A DNA stretch of 64,000 nt from Bilabrum cf. latius (taxonomy: Eukaryota > Bigyra: Bicosoecida > Bigyra > Bicosoecida): positions 806,001-870,000 of the forward strand of contig OZ237748.1 in NCBI GenBank assembly GCA_965178125.1. Direction: 5' to 3'. A program made the position numbers and the translations under genes. The notes beneath the pieces were generated by a model. The model did no database searches. It saw nothing but the letters and a program-made list of their open reading frames with translations, and was not told where the DNA came from. This document shows positions 22,061 through 35,300 of this stretch, one piece after another. The number at the start of each line of letters is the position of its first letter. Positions within the stretch are counted from its first letter, which is position 1.

Positions 22061-25000
22061 TTAATTCCTGGCTCTCACTGGGCGCACATTATGGGCTGCC
22101 GTGTCATCAACTCTCGCACGCTTGGATCCAAGCGGTATGGATGCCGCACCCACAGACTTAGGCATTCCCCTTGGACGGGACCTTTGGCCACTTCGATCTG
22201 ATATCAATGTCATGGACTGTTCGCTTGTCCTCGCTTTCGACAGATCACCTTTGCGCTATTGCGACCCCTTTTCACTCGACGCTGCAGCCGCCTAGGGCAG
22301 GGATCTTGAGGACACATACGATGGGAAATACGCAGATGACTTGTTTGGCATCTGAACCAGCCTTTGCGGCTACCTTGCTGCCAGCACGGTACCACTAGAC
22401 GCCCGCTGGATCACTCGTTCGCTCCTGCCCCATTCCCCCGCTGCCAGTGCCGCGAGCCTACCTTCGATTCTCTGCGCACTCGTCACACCTGACATAGCGT
22501 CGTCGTGCAGCTCGCTGTAGGGTCCACGTTCCGACGTGCTGCCTCCATCAGCATCGCCCCGGCCAGCCGTGGCAGCAGCGCTAGGCACGCTGGGGCTTGA
22601 ACCTTTTCCGTCGCTGGCGTGCGTAATAGCTCCTGTTGAGTGTTCGCGCCTACTGACGGCTCGCTGGGCAAATGGCACCGACGAAGAGCCTCCGGGAGAC
22701 AGGAGAGAACCACCACCCGCACTGGTGGCACTGCTCGCTGCTGCTGCAGGTGCTGATGCTTCCTTGCCTGTCTTCTCGTCTGGCTCCGGGGGGCCGTTGC
22801 GAGAGGATGGCCGGCTCATGTACAGATCTGCGGCGGCGCTGCCCATGGACGTGCCAGACTCTGCGGATCGGATGGACCGCATGGAAGCCATCCAGGCGTT
22901 GGTCGCGCGGCCTAGCATTTGCACCACTCCGTCAGCGCCAATTCCAGCCGTGAAACCCTAGTACGACCCATCGCCGCGCTCTTGTCCAAGCGCGCTAGTT
23001 GGAGCTGGTGCGGATTCCATCCATCCGGAATCAGGGCCAGCTTGGTTCCGATCGCCAGCGCGCGATGCCGCGTGAGACGATTTTGCCGCGGCATGCATCT
23101 CCATTCGTACGCTCGCATCCTCTGTCCGTAGGCCTTCACTGCTGCTGCTGCTATCGACAGTTTCAACACGGCTGCTACCATGCGGCTCCTCGACAATCGG
23201 TGCAACGATCATCGTGCCGTTGGTGTCGCGGCCTAGTTCACGAAGCGGCGGATTCATGGCCTTTGATGAGCTTGCGACGACGATGTCGTGCCGGGATTCG
23301 GAATCGGTTGCCTTGTCGGCGGCAGGGGGCTCGGCAAAGGACGTCTCCGTCTCCGGCTGCTCTGCTCCCATAGCTCCAGACTGGCTCTTAGCATTTGGCC
23401 CCCCTCCATCGTCAGAATCGATCGTAGCTTCTAGCGATGCCAGCCGGAGAGGTCCCTCACGGCCAGACCTCGGGGCAGATCGCACGCTGTCCATACTGGA
23501 TAGCCGAGGAATCCCGTCACCGTCTGTACCCAGGATCTCGGACTCGACCCCCGCTGGAAACTCATGGCCGGTGGCAGCATCGTGCTATCTCGCTTCTGAC
23601 CAATGATTATCGTGTGATGAGTGCCGTTCGTGTGACGAGTGCAGCAGGTCCACGGATTCGCCCGAGTAGGAGTTCATTCGGGCCAGGATGCCTTCGCCTG
23701 CGCCGCCAACGATACCAGCGACTTCATTCCGATGCGGGCCAGCATTCGCTTCTGCTTGCTCTCGGTCATCCCCCGCAGGTGTTCGTTTTCTGGCTGCCAA
23801 GCTGGACGGTCCTGCCCGTGCATTTGTGCTCGGTCCAGCTTGCGCCCCGAGTCCTGGCTGTCCCCAGTGTGACGTCCTCTTGTTGGCACTGCGAGTGCTG
23901 CCGTCACTTCCACCACTGGAGGGGAGGAGCTCCATGATACAGTCCTCGACTTCGTCTTCGTCTTCATCCACGTCGTCGTCCTCGTCATCAGATACGACTG
24001 GTAATAGCGGTAGGCCTTTCCAACCGAACACCGTGGCCGGCGAAGCAATTCCGTTGGCTTCAGTCTAGCGGGCATATGTTGGCCTGCGGCTTGGCCCCAC
24101 ACCGGGTCGGACCCTGGCACTGGCACTGGCACTTGCATCATAGCTAGGCTTGCCGCTGAAACTGACACTCCGCGAGCCAATGCTGACCTTAGTATTTCCC
24201 TCTCCAGCTGATACCGTTGATTGCGCGCCTTCGTGCTGGCTCCCCTCGCTAGTCTAATGCTGTTCAAGCCAAGCAATGGCGATGGAGAAATCTGGTTTGT
24301 CTTGGAGCAGGGGTTTTCCCACAGGAAAGGTTGCACTATCGTGAGATGCACCTGAAGCAGATGCCGAGGAAGAGGATGATGGTGTCCCAGCCGCACTAGC
24401 GTGCGATGCACCCGCACGCTCATCAACGTATCCGAGCATCTATCGAATCACTCCAGGCACCTCCGCCCCCGTCAAGAAACACGCAATCAGCACAGACGTG
24501 ACATCCGCGCTGAAGTTGAACACCCGCGCCCTGCCGGCATTGAGCAGCAGACGAGCGCAGTCCAGGCTCAGCGCAGCCATCAGCGGCTGCCTGTGTCTCA
24601 TCATGAGGGACAGGCCAACGACGTTATCTTCCACCCGATACGCGCCTGTCTTCTTGAAGCGGTCCCCTGCAGTGCAACTGACCCCAATGAACTTCTTGTC
24701 CTCGGTTTTCTAGCCCGCGGATGTTCCTGCAGTTCCGGCTTGCTGAACGAAATCGCTTGCTCTGGGCGCTCTCGCGTTCTTTTGCCTCTGTTTTACCAGA
24801 TGGGCTGCTGTTCCGACCTACTGTAAAGCAGACATATTTTCTGGTGCGCTTCTGCGGCTTACCAGGTCCCTATGCTTGTAGCCAACCGGCTTCCTTCTCT
24901 TTGCAACCTTGGGCCTCGACGGCTCGTCCGGAACCATTCCGAGAAGAATGTCGAAGCACTTCTTGGGTGTTTTCCCGGATGATCCAGTAGTAAGCAAAAT

Positions 25001-25406
25001 ACAAAGGGCGGCGTAAAGATACAGGTTGTCCTTCACCGCAATCGCTGAACGGGTGAGACTGTCGTCGCCGCCGCACAAATCGGCGATGGAACCGCTCCAC
25101 GAAGCGGGGGGATACATGTGAGCCACAGGACCAAATGCATGCGAAAAGAACGGTGTAAGCGGAACTGCTGGCTCGGGCAGCACAAGCTCGCTATCGCGAG
25201 TGTCCAGTTGTTTGCTCAGCAGCAGGAGTCGCTGGCGCAACACACGGAACCTTGCCTCTCTCCTGCGATTGTAAGGAATTGTTCATCATTCATTCGTAAA
25301 CATGTAAATTATGTACGGTTATGGCGCAATCGTAGCCCGGGGCATGTTTGACTCACGACTGGACAGGATCGACCAAAGCGGATGATATTGACGACTTGCT
25401 GAGCAT
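22061..25406 (-). CDS. Tandem-family protein A, unrecognised, two exons, 1083 aa
   Basis: Exon 1 is 25406-25357 (50 nt) and exon 2 is 25262-22061, joined in phase 2 (GTGAGT donor, CAG acceptor); the total length divides by three. I do not recognise the family. Blocks shared with B and C are: an N-terminal block (FRVLRQRLLLL, HMYPPASWSGSIADLCGG, LYLYAALCIL, ILLGMVPDEPSRPK), a central block at about residues 205-282 (KKFIGVSCTA, MRHRQPLMAALSLDCARLLL, FNFSADV, CFLTGAEVP), AIAWLE, an acidic run, GILARMNSYSGESVDLLHSS, RATNAWMASMRSIRSAESG, HDDAMSGVTSAQRI and a basic end, LGSKRARVDD, then TAA. About ten in-frame TAG codons occur (24818, 24710, 24440, 24254, 24065, 23585, 22958, 22370, 22292, 22256), with no TAA or TGA. 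The basic tail suggests a nuclear protein (inference). Confidence 0.83.
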
Positions 25407-25872
25407 ACAACTGATGCGAGATCGCACCTGAATTACACAACTTTTTATATGATAACTGCTGGTCACTAGATAAGGCCCTCCAGATGGTTTCGGTTTGTGC
25501 TATTGGGCCAGTCTAGCTGATAGGCGAGATTTGGGTGATAGAATTTTGTGGCTCCGATTCATCTTCCAGCGGTCCAGACCTTATCGAGGCCTAGTCCGTG
25601 GTGCTGTTCGACATGGCTTTCCGTGGATAATTGACACACAAATATGGCTCCATTTAAATCCAGTGCCCACTCAGTTACGAGCTACGGTAGCAAGCAAAAT
25701 AATCAAACCCGTTGCATGTTGGGCCACCACTATGGTGTATAAATCCAGTGTGCAGTAAAGCTGTCATTCTACACAGCTGCAGCTCAGATGTGCGACTACC
25801 AACTACCATCCGATGGTTCTCGTTGAATTCTGCAGCACGGCCTCCGCACCATCCGGTCCCGGTCTCGGTCTC
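25407..25872. other. Upstream flank of gene A
   Basis: This should hold the promoter of gene A, whose start codon faces it. No gene or clear motif was recognised. Confidence 0.4.
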
Positions 25873-25966
25873 GATCTTTTCAGATCTTTTCAGCCGATCC
25901 TGATCTTTTCAGATCTTTTCAGCCGATCCTGATCTTTGCAGATCTTTTCAGCCGATCCTGATCTTT
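25873..25966 (+). repeat. 29-bp tandem repeat downstream of gene B
   Basis: About three copies of a 29-bp unit made of GATCTTTTCA twice plus GCCGATCCT lie just past the stop codon of gene B, in its probable 3' UTR. Confidence 0.85.
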
Positions 25967-26012
25967 CGGCCAAATACGATACTTGGATCCAGTCTTGATC
26001 GCGGATCTGACT

Positions 26013-29000
26013 TTACTCACCTTCACGCCTGGCATGTTTTGTGCGTTCCTGTCCCGCCTGGTGCGTGCCATCTGCTGCCAGTTCCTCCGGCCGCCTGCGC
26101 TTGGATCCAAGGGCCATTGCTTTCTCTGGGTCCTCCGTCGATGGTGGAGCTCCACGGCCCCCACCAGTGGTCGCACCGTTGGCCGGGCGAGACGGAAGGT
26201 GTGCGGGCGAGTGGTTGGACACTCCAGAAGACACGCTCCACCTGCTGCCTCCCCTGTCAACTGCCCTCCCGGTCTCTCCGTCGACTGCCCTGCCTGTTCT
26301 GATGCCATCCGTCTGCGGCGATTGGTGCTCCATCGCGTCCCAATCCGTTGTGCTACCAGTCAGGCGGGAGATTCCAACAGTTGTCCTAACCTAAAGCTTT
26401 GAGTTCGATGCCACAGATGACCCGGACGGAACCTCCAGTGCTGTTGGCGAAGTTCCAGGCATGCTTCCGGTGCTGTTGATGCTGCTTGAAGCTCCGAGGA
26501 TTGAGGATGCCAGCGGCGATCCAGTGACAGTGTCAGCGACTGTTTGTTGCTGCTGTTCCTGTGCAGCACGCCCAGCAGTAGCGGATCCACTGAAACTGCC
26601 TTGTTGAACCCGATGGCTCCGCGTGATCGAGTCAGGCTGTGCAGAACCCCGGTCTGCAGCTGGCCGACGACTAGTCGCTCGGTCTGCTTGTCCATCGAGC
26701 GCACTGTCGCCGTACGTGGCATCGATGAGGGCATAGAGCGCCTACCCACGTGGGTGATCATCGCCGCGTGATCCACGGCCGGATCGCCTGGCGCTACGGA
26801 GCTGAATTCCAGTGGTTGCTTGGCGCTCTCTGACCTTGCTACCAACCGTGGCAGCAGCACGAGTGCCATCATTCGTCGGCTGGGCGTGTACCCTGTCAGG
26901 GTCCGGACTTTCATTCGATTGCCCGCCTGCACTTGGACCTACATGTGCTTCTGATCCTCCCCTGGCAACTGACATGCGCCGGACTCTTGCTACGGCCGCG
27001 TTCGACAGCACGGCAGCGCTGCCCCCTTGCAATGCTCGGTGGTCACGGTGGTCCCCCATCCCCCGCTTTCCCGCTGTCGATGCCGGAATCCCGACATCGA
27101 TCCGATGCGCACTCGTCACACCGGCCATTGCGTCATCGCCCAGCTCGCTGTTGGTGCCTCCTGCTGGCGTGTTCTCCAACTCCGTGTCCACCGGTCCGCC
27201 GATTGCCGCCAACCCAGGGATCCGACTGCTGGCAGACTCGGCTGCTCTTCCGGCGGCCTCCATTTCACGGACCCTATTCTGATTGTTCGATGGTAGTGAT
27301 GATGATGACGAGGACAAATCGGATGCCAATAGGCCGGCGTGTGACGAGTGCCCCCCGCGATGTTCCTACGTCAGCCCAATGCCACCTGCAGCGGAATCGC
27401 CGGCACCGTCAGTACCAGAGTCAAGCACCTCCGCTCCATCGCCAATCCCAAGCATTCCAGACGGGGAGGATGGGCGACTCGTGTACAGATCCGCTGCACC
27501 GCTGGCCAGAGATTTGCCTGATGCAGCGGATCGTACGGACCGCATGGATGCCATCCAGGCGTTGGTTGATCGCCCCAGCATTTGCACCGTTCCTGCTGCA
27601 GTGCGCATTGCCCCATGTCCATGCTGGCCAAGGCTAGGGGGTGGTTCAGATCCCGATGCATGGCCGCGACGAGAAGCTGCCGATGACGCGTGGGATGTTG
27701 CTGCGTTCGTCACACCCAGAGACGTATTTGTTGCACTCGTCACACTGTCTCCCACCTCTACCGAATCCTGGCGGACCTGCGCCGTGCCTGGTGCAAGCAG
27801 GCCTACACCACCATTCTGGGCATCCTCGACTCGAGGCCGCAAAGGGGCAGGCTGCAAGCCTCTCGGTAGATGCACGATGCCGGACGGCTCTTGCTCTTGC
27901 CCTCGTCTGCTCCGGTCCGCAGCTGACAGTGTGGAAGCCGTCTCTCCAACTGGTGGGCTAATGGCCACCTGAGATTCAGCTTCGCCTTGCACCGACCCCG
28001 AGCCTATGCCTGTCACTAGACCCATACTTGCTGGTAAGCCTGACATCCGGGTCAAGCCGCTTTGGCCACCATCGCTAATCACACTTGCTGCAAGCTCGCT
28101 GGCAGGTGCTGATAGGTCACCTGCAGATAGAACATGTTGTCCCGGCTGCCTGAAGGGGACCATCTGGGCGTTGCGGGGCAGTTCTTCGGAAGAGGACGAC
28201 GAGGACGAATGGCCACACGATGGGGGTTGCGATGAGGGCCCACACTCGCTTGCACTCGTCACACTGCCGTTGACCGGCTATGCGATGCTGTGCTTGGTGA
28301 TCTCGCGGTCCGCAGCACCGGATCCAATGTCGTTGGTTAGACCCGCAATGGCTCGAGTGCCCTAATTGCCTTGACTGGCTCGAGTCTCCTGGTCCAGGTC
28401 TCGCAGTGCCCCCCCAAGAAACTCATCGGCTGACCCGTCCTACACCTGCAGGTAGGAAGCGGATCTCGCACGTCCGCCACGAGCGTCCTAGGTGGGCCCG
28501 TAGAACCCTGACATGGTGCTGCTGCGACCGACCGGATCGGTTCGCCCAGCCAGGACGTGCAAACCGCTGGCCGAACCATGAAATCCACCCGTAGCTTGCA
28601 TGGCATGTGCGCCATTCTGAGCATCCTCCATGAAATCGACATGATCGGCCCCAAATTCGATGCCCTATGCGATTCCACTGCCACTACCACTGCCACTGCC
28701 CCTGCCCCTGCCACTGCCACTGCCACTGCCACTGCCATCTCCCAGGCCTTGTAATTCAGATGACTGATAGTCATGTGACGAGTGCATCAGGTCGGTCGAT
28801 CGCTCCTCCTAGTACGACTGCACCCCGCCCTATGCTACTTCGTCTGCGCCCTATCCTGGTCCGAAGCGGCCCCTGCCCCTGCCTCTGCCTCTGCCCCTGC
28901 CCTCTGAGGCTAGGCCTAGAGTTGCGCCTGCATTCGTCGATGCGATTGGTTGCCCCCACATGCCATTCGCTGGCGCCTCCGGCATCGCTTCATCAGTCGC

Positions 29001-31476
29001 AGGCATGTCTTCTTTGGCTTGACGAGTGCCGTGTACCAAGCTGGACGCTGGCGTCCCGTACGCGACAGCTTCAGTCTCTATGACAGGTGCGAGTCCCACA
29101 CCGCTCGCAAGCCGCATCAACTCCGCGTCACCCGAGGCAGAAAGTGCGCCCCTGCTCCGGCTGCTTCCCCAGCCGATTCCACCATTCGTGCTGCCCTCTC
29201 CGCCGCCTCTATCGTGATTCACATGCTGGTCCGTAGGGCTGTTGCCGCGGCTCCCAACAGGGGTGCTTAGCTGGCTAGACGGGTTGGTCATCTCAGCGTG
29301 TGACGAGTATGCCACCGATGGATACGCCGCTAAGAAGGGGGCCTCCCCAGATGCCGCGATGCTGCGTTCACTGACCTGCCACCGCTGCTGCTGCTGCTGC
29401 TGCTCCTGCTGCTGCTGCTGCTCCTAGAGCGCGCTACTGGACTGCTCAGCTTGCGAACGTGCGCTTCCATTAGACTGCAGCAGCGTTGGGAATGAGGGCA
29501 GACCAGCAGAACGCAAAGAAGCCACACGGGTCCCACTGGATGCTGACGCGGAGGAAGGGAGTGTGGATACTTGCAGAGCACCCGATGGAGAGGAGATGTT
29601 TTTGCTGTCATTATACCCATCGTTTTCAGCCTGGCCGGATCCAGGCACGCTGCCGATGCTCTATGATCTGCGGCGGGACTCCCAATCGAATGAAGGAGGC
29701 ACTGCGGGCGCCCCGCTGCGCAGCTCAATATCGCCCAACACGCTTGCTGAATAGGTCCTGTCTTGTAGCGCATCTGCACTTGACTATGGGACACGTTCGC
29801 TACCATGTAATGCGCCTGCTCTTGTGCCCTGCCGGCGTGGTCGTTTCGAAGCGCCGCTCCAGTGTTGGTCATTGGATTCCGTTTCTTCATTCGTCGTACC
29901 CGCCGTGTCACCGCTTTCATCAATTGCGGTAGCCTCGTGCTAGGAGATACTGCCCCTGCCTCTGCCCCTGCCTCTGCCTCTGCCTCTGCCCCTGCCTCTG
30001 CCCCTGCCCCTGCCCCTGCCCCTGCCCCTGCCCCTGCCCCTGCCCCTGCCTCTGCCCCTGCCCCTGACACTGCCACTACCTGCCCCTGTGTCCGTATTAT
30101 CACTAGCAATGTCAACGTTTGCAGTGGTGATCGATCGTCTGATTCGGCGCCTTCTTGACTTGCGTAGTCCCCCGCGGGAGCTCACTACATCCTCCCCCTC
30201 CTCCTCGTCCTCCTCGTCCTCCCCATCCTAGCTCCCGTCTTGCTGCTTCAGCCAGGCGATGGCAACGGCCAGGTCCGGCCTGTCCTGTAGAAGCCTTCTA
30301 GAGGATGGACAGGGCACGTTATCTTGCAATGCTCCTGACGCAGATGCAGAGATACGTGATGCCGACGAAGACGATGATGACGAGGTATTTGACGAGGAGG
30401 AGGCTCCTTCGTGAGTATCACCCGCACTCTCCTCACCGTATCCGAGCATCTATTGAATCACTCCAGGCACCTCCGCCCCCGTCAAGAAACACGTGATCAG
30501 CACAGACATGACATCCGCGCTGAAGTTGAACACCCGCGCCCTGCCGGCATTGAGCAGCAGACGAGCGCAGTCCAGGCTCAGTGCAGCCATCAGAGGCAAC
30601 GGGTGTCTCATCAGAGGCCTATCGAAGGACACGCTATCCTCAACGCGGTACGAGACAACTTTCTCAAATCGTTCTTTTGCAGCGCATGAAACGCCGATGA
30701 ACTTCTTGCCCTCGTTCCTGTGCGCGTCCGAGAAATCGGTGCTATGGGCCTCTGGTGGGCCACCACCGTCACCCTCTTCGTCGCTCCGGTTTTCGGAAGG
30801 AGGGCCAGCGCCTGCAGGCTCGCTGGATTCGCCCGCCTACCGACGTGTCAAACTTGCAGATTTTCCCGACATCGATCGTCGTGCCGAGCCCGGTGACTTC
30901 CCCCCCTTTCTGGCTTCCCTTGGCTCCCTGGTCTTGTCGTGCTTGAATCCAACGGGCCTCTTCCGGCAAGCAATTTTGGGCCTGTCAGGCTCGTCTGGGA
31001 CCAGGCCCAGGAGAATATGTCGGCACTTTTCCGGTGTTTTCCCAGACCTTGTGGATGTCAGCAGGAGACAGAGAGCGGCGTACAGGAATAGATTGCCGCG
31101 CACTGCCGTTGCTGACCGAATGAGCCCTTCGTTACCGTCGCACAAGTCGGCAATAGCATCACTGACAGTAGGTGGGGGGTACTGATGGGCTATTGGACCG
31201 AACATGTTTCCAAAGAATGGCTACAGAGGACTGTCTGGCACGGGCAGGGCTCGATGGTCGTCGCGATTGTCCAGTTGGTTGCAAAGAAGAACAAGATGCT
31301 AACGAAGAACTCTGAACCTTTGCTCTCTCCTGCGATTCAAGCCCTATCAATGAATATAACAACAATAAACAAATAATTGTCAAGGTAGACCGGTAAATCG
31401 TATGGCTACGTGCCTTCTTGACTCACTATTCCCGTTGATCGTCCAACTTTGGATGGTGCGCAGCTTTACGCGGCAT
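26013..31476 (-). CDS. Tandem-family protein B, unrecognised, two exons, 1788 aa
   Basis: Exon 1 is 31476-31427 (50 nt, the same length as in A) and exon 2 is 31329-26013, phase 2; the summed length divides by three. It shares the N-terminal (YLYAALCLLL), central (KKFIGVSCAA, LMAALSLDCARLLL), TNAWMASMRSVRSA and GVTSAHRID blocks with A and C, and ends in a basic tail (LGSKRRRPEE) and TAA. The middle is expanded with Gly-Arg and Gly-Ser runs, poly-Ser and poly-Gln. About 21 TAG codons are in frame, with no TAA or TGA. One TAG is split by the intron (TA|G) where C has CA|G; one is FRVLR*HL where A has FRVLRQRL; one immediately precedes the CAG-coded Gln run near 29424. The TAA overlaps a GTGAGTAAAG sequence that looks like a splice donor, so an extra 3' exon is possible. 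Confidence 0.82.
28671..30066. repeat. Coding microsatellites in gene B
   Basis: Hexanucleotide runs (CCACTG/CCCCTG) at 28671-28740 and 29950-30066 encode Gly-Ser and Gly-Arg dipeptides on the reverse strand. A CTG run at 29388-29424 encodes glutamines. All keep the frame of gene B. Confidence 0.85.
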
Positions 31477-32370
31477 GCTTCCGACGATTTAGATCGGCAT
31501 ATAAATGAATAACAAGTATCTTTATTCCAAAGAGAAACGATGCAGCCACGTGAACCTGATGTATCACCAGATGCTGGAGGCGCCAATAGACCGGTCTACG
31601 AGCTTGGGTGGAGAATGAATGGCTCCGGATTGTCTGAAGACGCTTCTCGCGAAACGCCCTTGCGTACAAATAAGTAGCAGATTTGCATAGACCTCTGGGT
31701 CCAAATAACAATTAAAATATCCGCTATCGCTGAGCAGTACGATTTCTCTAAAACACTGTGTAAACAGCGCGTTATACTCCGAAATGGCAACGTGACCCAT
31801 CTGTAGGGTGTACTGCAAGAGGGAGCCAGAACAAACTGCAGGAAAGAATGTCCACTGTTTGAAGTGTTGCATGTATCATTGGTGGCATCTACTGCTTGAA
31901 GGCCGGTCACACATCCTTTCTTTGCAGCATTTATTGGGTATTCTGTGTATGGGTGAAGATAGCGTGTATGCCAAGAATTGCCCACAAGAAAATATCAGCT
32001 TGTGCAGTTTGCGAACCAGTTACCCCTAACGTGGTCAGATTGAGTTTTAATCATTCAGTGAGCCAATCGATGGAAGCGGCTAGGTCCTTGGCTCTAAGTG
32101 CACCGCCGCGTAACTCAGTCTCCGCTGTGGAGGGCAGGAATAGCATTGACATGTCCGTGTGAATCAGGGCCGCACAGGGTGACCCGGTGTCCCCCCAAGA
32201 TACGGGTACTACACAACTTAGTTAGGCTACTGGACAGCACGGCTCGGTTGATGGTGTTTACCCGTGTCACGCAGCAATCTGAATTTCTGGTCGATGGTTG
32301 ATCACCTCTGCTCATGTGTGGACTGGTCGTCGAACAGCTACATGGTTCTGCATCAGTGTTCAAGATTTTA
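31477..32370. other. Spacer between genes C and B
   Basis: It holds the 3' flank of gene C and the 5' flank of gene B, both on the reverse strand. Sequence is AT-richer than the genes. No gene recognised. Confidence 0.4.
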
Positions 32371-35300
32371 TTAATCGACAGCACGTCTCAAAACCCTGGC
32401 CCGGACTCGACGACTACCACTTGTCCTCGCATCATCTAGCCTCGCGCGCTTGGACCCGACCTCCGCCAAAGCCCCAGCTTGTGAGTACTTGCCAGCGACC
32501 ACAGGTGGTTGAGCCCCAGCTGCACTACCATCAATTGGGCCTCCAGCTGAACGAGACGGATCGTGTGCGGGCGAGTGGCTGGACACTCCAGAAGACACGC
32601 TCCACCTGCTGCCTCCCCTGTCAACTGCCCTCCCGGTCTCTCCGTCGCCAGCCCTGCCGGTCTCAATTTCATCAGCATGCGACTGCTGCTGCTTAAAAGT
32701 GTCCCAAATCGATGCGCCCTAGGGCTCGCTCCGCACCCTCGACTTGTCAACCGACTTGTCAACCGACTTGTCAACCGACTTGTCAACCGATGGATGTTCC
32801 TTCTCGTGTGGAGAACTGCGGGGCCCGCTGCCATTGAAACCAGCGCCCGTGCTCGTGTTGCTGCTGCTTGAAGCTACCACCACGGCTGGTGATGGCGAAA
32901 ATGATAGTACATTGGTGCCCGAAGCTACTTGCTGCTGCTGATGACGGTGCGGCGGATGTGCTTCCTGCCTCTCTGAGCTTGTATTGTTACTGGCTGCTGC
33001 TGCATCTCGCTGCATACGGCTAGTGCCAGTACCATTTTCGCCGGGACTTGTCGATGATAGAAGACCCGGCTGCTCTACTAGACCATCGACCGCTCCATCG
33101 CCGTACTTTCTTTCAAGTAGATCAGATAGCCGCGAGCTACCGGCCCGCTGCCCAGCCCTCAATCCGGATCGGCTGGCTGATCTCAGGGTACCCGTGGATG
33201 GGCTCCGAGTTGAGCCCGCAATGTCCTCGGCTCTGTTCTCCTGATCTTGATCCGCACTCTATCCACGGACTGCTCTTGCTCCTGCGCTCGCACCTGCTCC
33301 TGTTCCTGTTCCTGTTCTTGCCTCTGCCGCGCCACCTGTGCTTGAATGGCCTCCCACAGGGCCATGGGTTTGCTCCTATTCAGAAGCGTCCGCATCCAGG
33401 CCAGTCGCCTCGTCAATAACAGGATCGCCAGGAGCGTCCACCGCCACTGCCCTCGGGCCGTTTGGCCTGCGGAACCTGGCCGCGCCCGGCGTTTTGCCAT
33501 CACCCGTTGCCTTGCGCTGAATCTTGCGGTCGCTCCTTCCCCATTCGCCCGCGGCGAGCGCCGCGAGCCTGACGTCAATCCGCTGCGCACTCGTCACACC
33601 CGACATCGCGTCGTCATGCACGTCGCTGTATGGGCCGCGTTCCGATGTGCTCTCCAGCTCCGTGTCACCCACACCTGCAGTTGCCGCTGCGCTCCTGATG
33701 TGCTTACTTCCAGTGCTGGCAGCGCCAGCACCTGTACTGTTGTTGGCTGCAAATGATAAAGAGGAGGAAGAAGAAGATTGCTATTCGTTCTCGTTGCGGG
33801 GTGCGACGCCGCTGCCCCCATCGGGTCCTGTTGCGCCAGTCCGCGACGAGGATCGGCTCATATACAGCTCTGCCGCGGCGCTGCCTATGGACGTGCCAGA
33901 CTCTGCGGATCGGATGGACCGCATCGATGCCATCCAGGCATTGGTTGATCGCCCCAGCATTTGCACATTTCCTGCTGCAGTGCGCATAGGCCCATGTCCA
34001 TGCTGGCCTGGGCTAGGGGCTGATCCTGATCCTGATCCTGCTCCTGATCCTGCTCCCGGTCCTGGGACTGCTCCCGGTCGTGGTCCTGCTCCTGCTCCTG
34101 GTCCTGCTCCTGGTCCCGGTCCCCACTCGTGCTGGGATGCGGCTGCGCGGCCTGCCGTCATGGGGTTCCTCTTCGTTGTCGATGCTCCTGACCCTGGTCC
34201 TGGTGCTGGTGCTGGTGCATGCCCTGGCGCTGGCCCAGGGCCTGATTCACTCGTCACACCGTCTTGCAGGTCTCCCGTGATTGGGTTGCTTGGGACCTTG
34301 CGGCCGGCGAGAGAGATGGCACTGCCGTGCAATGCAGCCTGACCAGGGGGAGGCTTCAGGCCGCGCGGTGGATTCTGCACTCCCACCGGCGCATGCGTCG
34401 ACCCTGGCGCGGCCTTTGCTTCTGCTCCTTCCCCTGCTCCAGCTCCTGCCCCTGCTCCTGCTCCAGCTCCAGCTCCAGCTCCAGCTCCAGCTCCAGCGCT
34501 GTCTTTGGAGCCTTCGCCCTCCTCACGCGAAGCTGATAGGGTCCCTTGAGCAAAGCACTCTTGCGCGCTGCTGCGCCTCTCAACCTGGGGTGGCTAGCCC
34601 ACCGCCATCCCGGTAATCCCGGTGATTCCGGTGATGCCGGTCATCCTGGTCAGTCCGCTGAGGCCGCCGGCACTCATCACACTAGCGGCAATTTCGCTCG
34701 GCGGCACAGACATGTCACCCGCTACTCGTACTTCTTCGTGCCGTGGTTGGTGCTATCGGTTGGGGAAGACGAGGTTTTGGGGCAGACCGCCGGATGATGA
34801 CGACGATGAAGATGACGATGATGATGACGACGACCCGTGCTTGGAAGAACCGGAGTCGCTCGCACTCGTCACACTGCCGCTGAGTTGGCTCCCCGCCGCT
34901 GCTTCGAAACCACGGGGGGGTGCATCTCCAACTCCGCGCCTGCCGCCTGCGCCCTCCCCCGCCTCGGCGTTTTCCATCTGCGCCAGCCTCTGCAATCCAC
35001 TCGTCACACTCATTTCCGATCCACCGGTGGATCGAACGCTCTCCGCGCTTCCCATGCGAGGCACTGGCTGCCCTTCCGAGCCGGCGTCGTCATAGTTCGC
35101 GGCTCCGAATGATGCGGGGAACTCACTGCCTAGATCAAGGTTGTGTGACGAGTGAACGCCGTATGACGAGTGCAGCAGGTCCACAGATTCGCCCGAGTAG
35201 GACTCCATGCGGGCCAGGATGCCTTCGCTGCCCCCGCCCACCTCAATCTCGATCCCCGCTGCACCTGCACCTGCACCTGCACCTGCACCTGCACCTGTCC

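Noticed and set aside
29330-30115. Long reverse-strand frame with (GA)n peptides overlapping gene B
   Set aside because: It is the shifted reading of the hexamer tract. The gene B frame is conserved with the paralogues on both sides.
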